NCBI GenBank assembly: GCA_002439165.1
Contig: DJTE01000032.1
Span: forward strand, 62,001 to 126,000
Reading direction: 5' to 3'
Source: Chryseobacterium indologenes
GTDB lineage: Bacteria > Bacteroidota > Bacteroidia > Flavobacteriales > Weeksellaceae
DNA: 64,000 nucleotides
The position numbers and the translations under genes are program-made. Below are positions 25,410 through 32,613 of the stretch, piece by piece. Below the pieces are notes generated by a model. The model was not told where the DNA came from. It searched no databases and saw only the letters and a list, made by a program, of their open reading frames with translations. Every line of letters begins with the position of its first letter. Within the stretch, counting starts at the first letter, position 1.

Positions 25410-26831
25410 ATGACTAAAAATAAAATGAAATCAAGACAATTTACCAAATACAAGAAATTAGGATCCCCCGGTGCTTCACCGGATTCACCCGGCAGAATGC
25501 TGACGAGCTATCCGGCAGATGCTTTGGTGGAAAAAGATAAAAAATACACCGAACAGAAAATCCTGATTCCGGAATTTTCCGTTCCGGGAATTCTTACAAA
25601 ACCTGAATGGGAAGGCTTAACGTTCCATTTCATGGCATTCCCCACAATCTTTGAATACGCAGACTTCCGTCTTACAGACGGAAACCGATACGAACTGTCA
25701 GGCTTTAACGGCAAACCTGTTTCTGAATTCACGTCTGAATTTACAGCAGAATGTCTCGAAGCCATGCAGACGCATTTTGAACAGACAGACGTGCCGTCTG
25801 TGTACAGTGAAGAAGACGGAACCGACCCCTTTTATCATAAAGAAGATGCCATGCTGCTGACAGGCAAAGTAAAATGGCACTTCAGCAATTATTTACGCCA
25901 GACTACCGAAGAGGAAAACGAAATACTCTATGATCTGGAAGATGAGGGTAAACTTGAATACGAAGATTTTTATGAAGGCTTTAACTACACAACCAATTAC
26001 GACCTGCCTGTTTTTAAAGATGAGAACGGAAATACTTTAGAATTTGTCTGCCGTCTGCATATTGCCCATTTCCCGGGTACCCATTATCTTTTTTATTCCC
26101 CTGAAACGAAACTTGTACGCCAGTTTTCACAGTTTCCGAGAAGAAAACTGCATAAAATATGTTTTACCGAAACGGATGAGCCGAACGTGCAGGATGTCTT
26201 TGTAAAAGTACTTTCCGATCCGGGAAGTGTTCTTACGGATCCTTCTCATTTCGACCGGAAAATCCTCCTGCCGAAATACAGTTTTCCGGGTCTTACTGTT
26301 GACAGAAAATATGAGGGTCTGACTTTTCATTTTGTATTGATGCCTGTTTTCAACACCCTGATAGATTTCAGGCTCACAGCAGATAACCGGTATGAAGTGC
26401 TGCGTTTCGATGAGGTGGAACCGAAAGATTTTACAGACGATTTTGCCACCCATTGTGAAAGCGAAATGGATACCTATTTTGACGAAGTTGATGAAAAACC
26501 CCGCTTTTTGACTGTTGATCCAAAATCAGATGAATACAACAGCTTATGTCTGTCCATTGGTACAGAACCTTTCTGGGATCAGTCAGACTTCATGCGTGAG
26601 AAGACCCTTGAAGAAGTTCAGGCTGATTTTGATGCTTTTAATATGGATATGAGGGACCCGTTTGATAGCAGAGATTACGTAACCGATTATGATGCACCGG
26701 AATTGAAAGATGAAAATGGTGACACTATGGAGTTCATAGCAGAATTATATTATGGTGGAGTATTTGGGAGCTACTATCTGTATTTTTCACCGAAGACACG
26801 GTTGGTACGGCAGTTTTTCCAATGTACATAA
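25410..26831 (+). CDS. Protein with two tandem copies of an unknown domain (473 aa)
   Basis: After a Lys/Pro-rich head, two homologous halves are visible at about residues 50-245 and 284-473. Each begins KIL-P-(Y/F)S-PG, continues with EGLTFHF, DFRLT--NRYE and FT-(E/D)F, and ends with a D-P--KDENG-T-EF block and a terminal YSP-T-LVRQF. The second copy differs substantially, so duplication is old. The D-ENG-(T)-EF-(C/A)-L segment recalls the 'PLQFIAQI' strand of DUF1963/YwqG-like proteins, which are often immunity-associated, but I cannot establish this. No export signal. It lies 35 bases after the preceding gene and 17 before the next, so it is probably in an operon. Confidence 0.75.
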   Translation: MTKNKMKSRQFTKYKKLGSPGASPDSPGRMLTSYPADALVEKDKKYTEQKILIPEFSVPGILTKPEWEGLTFHFMAFPTIFEYADFRLTDGNRYELSGFNGKPVSEFTSEFTAECLEAMQTHFEQTDVPSVYSEEDGTDPFYHKEDAMLLTGKVKWHFSNYLRQTTEEENEILYDLEDEGKLEYEDFYEGFNYTTNYDLPVFKDENGNTLEFVCRLHIAHFPGTHYLFYSPETKLVRQFSQFPRRKLHKICFTETDEPNVQDVFVKVLSDPGSVLTDPSHFDRKILLPKYSFPGLTVDRKYEGLTFHFVLMPVFNTLIDFRLTADNRYEVLRFDEVEPKDFTDDFATHCESEMDTYFDEVDEKPRFLTVDPKSDEYNSLCLSIGTEPFWDQSDFMREKTLEEVQADFDAFNMDMRDPFDSRDYVTDYDAPELKDENGDTMEFIAELYYGGVFGSYYLYFSPKTRLVRQFFQCT

Positions 26832-26848
26832 TCTGAAAAATCATTGCA

Positions 26849-27289
26849 ATGGCAGGAGGATATTATATTTTCAGTATATATAAAGCGTCGGGCAGCAATA
26901 CGCGGTATTTTGTATTGCGTACAGAACGTCCGGCTTTCAACAATGCATCCCAGAATGAAGAAGATGAAAGCTGGGAAATAGAATCGGCACAGCGCTCCCG
27001 GCTGCTGGAATCACTCGGAAACCGTGAGAGTTGCACAGATTTCGAGCGCATCGGAGAACTGCATGGTTTTCCGTTTGGTGATGTTTTTTACTCGGATTCC
27101 GGTCAGTTGCAGGTTCCTGTGTACTATATGCAGACCGATTTCGGGAAACCGTGGATTATTTTCGGAACAGCGGACTCGGAAGAAGAATTTTTAACAAAGC
27201 TGGCCAATGACGACGAACTGCAGGCCCTGAATCCCATAGGAAAACCCATAAAAATTGAGGCTTACTTTGTTACCTCAAATGATTTTTAA
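26849..27289 (+). CDS. Hypothetical protein (146 aa)
   Basis: Small protein starting MAGGYYIFSIYKASGSNTRYFVLRTERP, with an acidic middle (NEEDESWEIESAQRSRLLES) and a C-terminal part with YYMQTDFGKPWIIFGTADSEEEF and PIKIEAYFVTS. Alternating strand-helix character, no signal peptide. I do not recognise it. The stop is 19 bases before the Imm11/Imm43-like gene, and the start 17 bases after the duplicated-domain gene, so it is very likely part of the same transcript. An immunity or accessory role is inferred from position only. Confidence 0.7.
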   Translation: MAGGYYIFSIYKASGSNTRYFVLRTERPAFNNASQNEEDESWEIESAQRSRLLESLGNRESCTDFERIGELHGFPFGDVFYSDSGQLQVPVYYMQTDFGKPWIIFGTADSEEEFLTKLANDDELQALNPIGKPIKIEAYFVTSNDF

Positions 27290-27308
27290 CTTTAAAAGAT
27301 AGAAAAAT

Positions 27309-28148
27309 ATGGCAGAACCTATCCATATTCTTGACGAAATAGCGATCCGGTGGAAAGAAGATGAAGAGCGTTTTTTTCTGGATTCAGACTATTCCAGGCA
27401 TTATGTGAAAATTGAAACACCTATTGGAAAAAAACATATCAGTCAGGTTAAAAAACATGATATTCTTAAAAGTGTTAATTTGAAATCATTATTTGATACC
27501 CACTACCGAACCGCAGATCATGATGAATTTGTCCCCTGGATGAATATGTTCCACGAAATGATGACCGAGGAAAGGGTTGCACCTCCCGAACTGGATTTGG
27601 GAATAGCAAACCTTTATCCCGAAGCCGGACTTACCGATGTAATCAGCGGAGTAGCAAACGGGTGGGTGATCAGTAAAAAATTATTTGAAATTCTTAAGGA
27701 CTTTAATATTGGTCATTATCAGGAATATAAAATTACCGTACAAAGTAAGAAAACCGTTTCTAATGATTATGTTTACCTCTTTTTTTACAATTATGCCGAT
27801 GAATTTGTAAATTATCCGCATACAACTTTTTACACAGAAAAAGGCCTGCTCAATTTTGATTCCAGAAAAGTAATGGCGGCAAAATTCAATTCATTTGAAG
27901 AGGTTAAAAAAGCATCAGAAGAACTGAACAAGGGTATTGACTGGCTTGATTTTACCAATAAAACGCATATAAAAGCTAAAGAAATAGTGTTGAATCATAA
28001 CGATCAGGATATTTTTAAGTTTAAAAGCTTTTGTTTTAATACTGATATGCTGATGTCTGTTAAGCTTGCAAAAACACTTATGGATGAAAAAATTACAGGA
28101 TTAGAATACATTAAAACCAGTAAGGTCAAATTATTTAATCAGGAATAA
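27309..28148 (+). CDS. Imm11/Imm43-like immunity protein (279 aa)
   Basis: The C-terminal segment SVKLAKTLMDEKITGLEYIKTS matches the closing helix-strand motif (S-(K/R)L---(I/M)-E--(I/L)TG--(F/Y)) shared by four other proteins of this window (30486, 34371, 46124, 46954). In the middle, WVISKKLFEILKDFNI corresponds to the first 'S-(x)-F--I--F' helix of the same fold. This layout is that of the Imm11 (DUF1629/MXAN_0049-type) and Imm43 immunity families of polymorphic toxin systems; I cannot decide between them by eye. This member is longer at the N-terminus than the others (about 50 residues). No signal peptide. Confidence 0.65.
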   Translation: MAEPIHILDEIAIRWKEDEERFFLDSDYSRHYVKIETPIGKKHISQVKKHDILKSVNLKSLFDTHYRTADHDEFVPWMNMFHEMMTEERVAPPELDLGIANLYPEAGLTDVISGVANGWVISKKLFEILKDFNIGHYQEYKITVQSKKTVSNDYVYLFFYNYADEFVNYPHTTFYTEKGLLNFDSRKVMAAKFNSFEEVKKASEELNKGIDWLDFTNKTHIKAKEIVLNHNDQDIFKFKSFCFNTDMLMSVKLAKTLMDEKITGLEYIKTSKVKLFNQE

Positions 28149-28184
28149 TGATGATATCTGAGTTATTTCTGCACTTCCGGCATA

Positions 28185-28550
28185 ATGAAAACCATTTATT
28201 TTAAAGACATACAATTTGTAATCAGTCAGGCATCAGATGCTTCTCTTGAAAGAGATTTCTATCGTGCCTATAACATCAGGTTTAATGAAGTAAAAGAATT
28301 GATAGGAATAAAAGATGCTGATCTTTTTTTTCAGAGGTTCAGAGAAAGTATGAAAATTACATTGAACAATCTTGAAAAAGTCAGTTTATTTCAGTTCTTT
28401 TTTATAGAAGATTTGGCCCCGAGTGATAAGAACGAAGGTCTTCAGGAAATATTTTTGATGATGTGGAACATTTTCTTTCCGGGAGAAAGCTGGCAGGATG
28501 AAAGCTATGAGGGCATTCCTTTTCAAATGGACTATGAAGATTTTCTTTAA
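28185..28550 (+). CDS. Hypothetical protein (121 aa)
   Basis: Mostly helical small protein (MKTIYFKDIQFVISQASDASLERDFYRAYNIRF) with an aromatic, acidic C-terminus (FFPGESWQDESYEGIPFQMDYEDF). No signal peptide or membrane segment. Not recognised. It follows the Imm11/Imm43-like gene by 36 bases, so it is probably the last gene of this transcript before a non-coding gap containing a degenerate REP-like palindrome. Confidence 0.65.
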   Translation: MKTIYFKDIQFVISQASDASLERDFYRAYNIRFNEVKELIGIKDADLFFQRFRESMKITLNNLEKVSLFQFFFIEDLAPSDKNEGLQEIFLMMWNIFFPGESWQDESYEGIPFQMDYEDFL

Positions 28551-28611
28551 TGGATTCCCGGTATCTGACGAGGTGAAGGCAGTTTTATGATAGAGATTGC
28601 CTGAAATTAAT

Positions 28612-28640
28612 GATCTGAAGTATGGAGACTCCGGAGCGCA
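28612..28640. repeat. Degenerate REP-like palindrome
   Basis: The stretch CTGAAGTATGGAGACTCCGG followed by AGCGCAG resembles the right half of the palindrome at 19724-19749 and of repeat R1 (GAGACTTCGGAG followed by AGCAG). The left arm has decayed. It is included because it lies, like other copies, just after a gene's 3' end. Confidence 0.4.
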
Positions 28641-28686
28641 GGACGAAAAGTATTTGTAAATTTAAACTGAAGTAAACGTTACACCT

Positions 28687-29277
28687 ATGAAAATCTATCA
28701 TACCCTGCTGCTTTTTCTGCTGCTTTTCGCGCAGACCCGGGCACAGAATAAACTAGTTAAAGATATTGACTTTGACGGAAAGAACGATACTGTTTATGTT
28801 GATACGGGAAAATCGGTTATTGTGTGCCGGCTTTCTTCCCAACACTACATACCTGTAAAAAGCCAGCCCTTAGAAATCCTGAACCAGGAGAGCGGGATAA
28901 GTGCCACAGAAAACGGTTTTGAATTTCAGAATCACTGGATGCGTGCCGGGTACAGCAACCGGTTTCGTTACGATAAAAAAGCAAAACAGGTCCGCCTGAT
29001 CGGTATGAGCCGCTATGAGTTTGGCCCGGCCAACAACAACGGCAGCGGCGAATCCAGCGTTAACTTACTTACCGGAGATTATATCGGCGACTGGAATTTT
29101 TATGACGACCTGGCCAATGACGGAAATGGGGAACTGGTGAAAATTCCGACTATCAAAACCAAAATGAAGTTTGATAAAATTTACTTAACCGGTTTTAGCG
29201 ATAAAGTATATTTTGATTTTTCCAAAAGATGTGCAAAGCTGTATTACAGCCGAAAAATGCTGATGCAGTCAAAATAA
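28687..29277 (+). CDS. Exported hypothetical protein (196 aa)
   Basis: Signal peptide MKIYHTLLLFLLLFAQTRAQ, then KLVKDIDFDGKNDTVYVDT, a calcium-site-like D-D-D loop reminiscent of FG-GAP/dockerin-like 'DIDGDGKND' segments. It continues with WMRAGYSNRFRYDKK, LIGMSRYEFGPANNNGSGESSVNLLTGDYIGDWN and a short Lys-rich end. The protein would be periplasmic or surface-exposed. I believe similar proteins recur in Chryseobacterium immunity arrays but cannot show it here. A periplasmic immunity protein against a cell-wall or membrane toxin is a reasonable guess. Confidence 0.7.
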   Translation: MKIYHTLLLFLLLFAQTRAQNKLVKDIDFDGKNDTVYVDTGKSVIVCRLSSQHYIPVKSQPLEILNQESGISATENGFEFQNHWMRAGYSNRFRYDKKAKQVRLIGMSRYEFGPANNNGSGESSVNLLTGDYIGDWNFYDDLANDGNGELVKIPTIKTKMKFDKIYLTGFSDKVYFDFSKRCAKLYYSRKMLMQSK

Positions 29278-29296
29278 AGCAACGGTGAATAATTAA

Positions 29297-29407
29297 TTTA
29301 TAAGCACCCCAGAGAGAAGGTTGAACCCATTCGTTTTAACCCTTGAAAACGTAGAGCAGATTCTAAGTCTGCAGAATCCGCAGCCGGAAAAAGCTGGTAA
29401 AAAATAA
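29297..29407 (+). pseudogene. Possible C-terminal remnant of a lost gene
   Basis: A short open frame without an ATG ends at a TAA at 29405-29407 and reads as credible protein: NPFVLTLENVEQILSLQNPQ followed by PEKAGKK. It ends 11 bases before the SUKH-like gene at 29418, the spacing expected for an upstream operon neighbour. Only a TTG at 29321 could serve as a start. Most likely it is the 3' stub of a gene deleted by recombination; chance is possible. Confidence 0.3.
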
Positions 29408-29417
29408 AAAAAATGCT

Positions 29418-29888
29418 ATGATAAACAGGATACCTGAAGTAGACGGCCTTATGCGGGATATAGCCGCAAAATACAGGCTTGAAACTGGCAATGATGAAAA
29501 AAAAGAACACCTTTGGGAAGAAGAGGCGAAAGGTATAATGAAGGACACGGCGTTCATAAAAGATGATGCCTATTTTTATTTTTTAAGCCAGTATGGAGGG
29601 TGTAATATTTATGGTGACGGCTTTGATATAAGCATTTTTAGTTTCGACGACTGGCTGAATCCGAGCCTTCTTACCACCCCGCTACTTAATGATGCCGATG
29701 TATATGTATTGGCAGATCTGAGATATGACAATAATGATGAGGTTATTTTTTATGGCTACCACGCTGTACAGGAGAATGAAAATTCAATATGGTTTTCCAG
29801 TGAATTAGAGTCCGGATATCAGCCTGTTTATAAAGATTTCATTGAATTTTTAAAATATATTTTAACCCTTGAAAATGAAGCGCAATAG
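29418..29888 (+). CDS. SUKH/SMI1-KNR4-like immunity protein, copy 2
   Basis: The 156-residue paralogue of the protein at 22758 shares the N-terminus IPEVDGLMRDIAAKYRLETG, the DDAYFYFLSQYGGCNIYGDG block, and the C-terminal YGYHAVQENENS-WFS-ELESGYQP segment. Differences cluster in the middle (PLLNDADVYVLADLRYDNNDE), the region that in SUKH proteins contacts the toxin, so the copies may have different specificity. The 3' end overlaps the AlkB-like gene by 14 bases, implying translational coupling. Confidence 0.7.
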   Translation: MINRIPEVDGLMRDIAAKYRLETGNDEKKEHLWEEEAKGIMKDTAFIKDDAYFYFLSQYGGCNIYGDGFDISIFSFDDWLNPSLLTTPLLNDADVYVLADLRYDNNDEVIFYGYHAVQENENSIWFSSELESGYQPVYKDFIEFLKYILTLENEAQ

Positions 29889-30438
29889 TATAAACGGTCT
29901 TGTTTATAAGGAGGATTTTTTAAGTATTGAAGAAGAGGAATTAATCCTGTCGGAAATAGATCATGCCGTATGGGATAACCATCTGAAGCGCAGAGTTCAG
30001 CATTATGGATACCTGTATGATTATAAGAAAAAAAATATCAATCAGGATTTAAAAACAGGCGAATTACCCCATTGGCTTCTTTTACTGGAAAGAAAGATTC
30101 AGACGGACCTTAATCCTGAAAACTCCTTTGATCAGGTTATTATCAATGAATATGAGCCGGGGCAGGGCATATCCGGTCACATCGACTGTGTTCCCTGTTT
30201 TGAAGATATTATTGTTTCCGTAAGCCTGTTATCTTCCTGTGTCATGCAGTTTTCAAAAAACGGGGAAAGACAGGAAATACTTTTACAGCCCCGGAGTATT
30301 CTGTTATTAAGCGGGGAGGCAAGATACAGCTGGAAGCATGGTATAAAAGCTGTAAAAAATGATAAATGGGAAGGCACCATAATTCCCCGGAAACGACGGG
30401 TATCTGTAACTTTCAGAAAAATAATACAGCGTTCCTGA
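29875..30438 (+). CDS. AlkB-like 2-oxoglutarate/Fe(II)-dependent dioxygenase
   Basis: The 187-residue protein has the AlkB layout: INEYEPGQGISGHIDCVPCFED, containing the iron-binding HxD (H-I-D), a later RYSWKHGI with the distal His, and RRVSVTFR, the two-arginine motif that holds 2-oxoglutarate and substrate. AlkB enzymes oxidatively remove alkyl groups from nucleic acids, and some act on proteins or tRNA. ATG 29875 is preferred to the TTG at 29869. The gene overlaps the end of the SUKH-like gene by 14 bases and is followed 47 bases later by an Imm11-like gene. This is unusual company for a repair enzyme and suggests it could reverse a toxin's modification. Confidence 0.85.
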   Translation: MKRNSINGLVYKEDFLSIEEEELILSEIDHAVWDNHLKRRVQHYGYLYDYKKKNINQDLKTGELPHWLLLLERKIQTDLNPENSFDQVIINEYEPGQGISGHIDCVPCFEDIIVSVSLLSSCVMQFSKNGERQEILLQPRSILLLSGEARYSWKHGIKAVKNDKWEGTIIPRKRRVSVTFRKIIQRS

Positions 30439-30485
30439 TTTCAGGCAGTGGTTTAGCTGATTATCAAGCAGGTTAAAATAATACT

Positions 30486-31151
30486 ATGGAAAAATTACTT
30501 AAAAAATTAGTCTATTATGTGCTCCACAGTTCTACCGAAAGCGAAAAAGTAGGCAGCTGGCCACAACTGGAAGCGTCCAGAGGATATTACAAAGTAAAGA
30601 ACAATTTTGAAATCCTCAATAATCGTGAATTTCCGGATGAAATACCTGATCTGGATACATTTACCCTAAAACGCATTGCCAAACAAACCGATGTTCTGAG
30701 TGCGGACATGCTGCATTCAAGTATTGGGATTTATGTGAGTGATACCTTCAAAAACCTTGTGAAAAAATACGAGATTCTACATTTCCGTTTTTATGACTGC
30801 CTGCTAACCGTGCCTGATCCCAGCTATAAGACCAAAAAAACGGAACAGTTTCCATTTAATTTTCTCCATTTAATAGACCGGAAAGACAATATTGATTTTG
30901 CACAGTCGGTATTCTGGGATATAAAGGAAGAAAAGCTCATTACAGTAGACCATGTAGAACAGCTGCCTATGTTTAACTTCAGGAAAAAGCTGGTGCTGAA
31001 AAAAGCACCGGATCTGTTCCGGGAGCCTTTCGGTATTGGAGTTTTGGTTTCCGAAAGGCTCAAAACCGCAATGGAAGAAGCCGGAATTACTGGTATTTGG
31101 TTTGAAGAGTTTAACAGCCCTGCAAGCCCCGGACTTTTTATTGAAGAATAG
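30486..31151 (+). CDS. Imm11-like immunity protein (221 aa)
   Basis: The protein carries the two family helices: IGIYVSDTFKNLVKKYEI in the middle and GVLVSERLKTAMEEAGITGIWFEE near the C-terminus, the latter very close to the Imm11 (DUF1629/MXAN_0049-type) consensus. Between them is the strand LPFNFLHLIDR-like segment followed by IDFAQSVFWD, equivalent to 'V(D)F-QS(I/V)F' in the 34371 gene product. No export signal. It is the last gene of the plus-strand array, 47 bases after the AlkB-like gene. Immunity function is inferred from family and context. Confidence 0.7.
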   Translation: MEKLLKKLVYYVLHSSTESEKVGSWPQLEASRGYYKVKNNFEILNNREFPDEIPDLDTFTLKRIAKQTDVLSADMLHSSIGIYVSDTFKNLVKKYEILHFRFYDCLLTVPDPSYKTKKTEQFPFNFLHLIDRKDNIDFAQSVFWDIKEEKLITVDHVEQLPMFNFRKKLVLKKAPDLFREPFGIGVLVSERLKTAMEEAGITGIWFEEFNSPASPGLFIEE

Positions 31152-31288
31152 TAAGATGAAAATAAAAAATGAACAATGCTTATGATATTAAACTTGTTTA
31201 AATTTTTCATTTTTGCAACTGCTCATTTTGAGAGAGCAAAGGATAGAATCAATTCCGTTGATTCATTTAAATGAAGTTGAAAGTAGTT

Positions 31289-32374
31289 TTAGTTTCCTCT
31301 GAATTTGTACCCTGCAAGGATTTGCAGATTGGTATTTACGGCAGCTGAAGGACCGGTCTTTTGTGCGGTTATCTTACCTGCACTGTAAGTAATCGTCATC
31401 GTACCGAATGAATCTCCGAAAACAAGGCTGTTAGTTCCTTCTCCCGTCATCGTAATACTATTGGCAACAGGAGTATTTCCTGAATGCGTCCAGTTGGGGT
31501 TTACCTTAAATCCTCTTCGCTCGGAAAAAGTAACCTCAGCATAGATCACGGCCGAATTACTGTTCCCAAAGGAAAAATTGGTCAGAAAATCGAATTTTAC
31601 AATAGTACCAAATGCGATACCTGTTACAACATCTACCGGAGCTCCGTTTACCGCCAGCAGATAGCCGCCGTCAAAATAATAGCTGCCACTGTTATCTACC
31701 CCGGTAAATTGTCTTACCATCACACCGCTTTTATCTATCATCACAGGAGATAGCTCTCTTTTTGCAGCTAAGACAGTGGATTCGGAAGACTCCATATTCC
31801 TTGCACGGATGGGAGCAGTGCCGGAATCACCTGTAATATCTAATTTGGCGGCAGGTATGGCATTATTAATCCCAATCCTGTTGTTGACAGCATCTACATT
31901 CAATGTGGTTCCGTCTACCGTAAAGTGACTGGTTCCGGTGGTTGCCGTACTGGTAAAAGCCAGTGTTTTTTCTGCCTGGGCTACGGTTCGGTCGGAAAGT
32001 AGTGTGCCATCATCTTTGTAGAGGTTGATGTCCGTAATTTTCTGCCATAGACTACCATCGAAATAGTAATAATTATTGGCCGATGTAATGTTAATTCGTT
32101 GTCCCGCAGCTGTTCCTCCGGAAATATCTGTAATGAATATCAGCGCTCCTTTTTGTCCCTCACCATAGGTGGCAGTAGTGTTGGCCAGTTCCAGACGGGT
32201 CATACGCGGAGCCTGGAAGCCTACCATCTGGTTGTGATCCACAATCGTTCCGGAAATGTCTCTTTTGGCATTTACATCCAGGGTGGTCTGGGGAGTAGAA
32301 GTATTGATTCCCACCTGAGAATATGCGAAACTTAAACTTAGCAAAGCATACATTGAAATAATATTCTTTTTCAT
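31289..32374 (-). CDS. Exported 'VGINTxxP-TLDV' repeat-type surface protein
   Basis: Signal peptide MKKNIISMYALLSLSFAYSQ, then VGINTSTPQTTLDVNAKRD, the N-terminal motif of a large class of Bacteroidetes exported proteins whose N-terminal half resembles phage tail-fibre or collar domains (NNYYYFDGSLWQKI). A second similar unit begins near IGINNAIPAAKLDITGD (about residue 170). The C-terminal 170 residues form a beta-rich domain without a T9SS sorting tail. The function of this class is not known; surface or extracellular location is inferred. It is transcribed convergently with the preceding array and divergently from the TPR-AraC regulator. Confidence 0.75.
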   Translation of the reverse strand: MKKNIISMYALLSLSFAYSQVGINTSTPQTTLDVNAKRDISGTIVDHNQMVGFQAPRMTRLELANTTATYGEGQKGALIFITDISGGTAAGQRINITSANNYYYFDGSLWQKITDINLYKDDGTLLSDRTVAQAEKTLAFTSTATTGTSHFTVDGTTLNVDAVNNRIGINNAIPAAKLDITGDSGTAPIRARNMESSESTVLAAKRELSPVMIDKSGVMVRQFTGVDNSGSYYFDGGYLLAVNGAPVDVVTGIAFGTIVKFDFLTNFSFGNSNSAVIYAEVTFSERRGFKVNPNWTHSGNTPVANSITMTGEGTNSLVFGDSFGTMTITYSAGKITAQKTGPSAAVNTNLQILAGYKFRGN

Positions 32375-32517
32375 TTTTTATATTTTGAGACAAAGTAACA
32401 TCCATTTGAATATGAAAAACAAGAAAACCATGTAATAGAACACGGTATTTTTCGCGAATAGTATTTTATATTATGTAATAATCGGTTGAGGTTATTTGTT
32501 TGATTTTTAGTATTTTG

Positions 32518-32525
32518 TATCTTTA
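32518..32525 (+). promoter_or_regulatory. Possible Bacteroidetes promoter for the TPR-AraC regulator
   Basis: TATCTTTA resembles TAnnTTTG (seven of eight positions) and lies 19 bases after a TTTG at 32495-32498, a typical spacing. It is 89 bases before the start codon at 32614. Motif match only. Confidence 0.3.
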
Positions 32526-32613
32526 AATAAATACAATTTCAGAAATTATTACACGATTTTTTGTGTGTTTTTTTTTATTGTTTTTACTTTAACATAATCA
32601 ATTCCCAGATGTT

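Noticed and set aside
20799..31151. Prophage or integrative element
   Set aside because: No integrase, phage structural gene, tRNA or attachment site is visible within the window.
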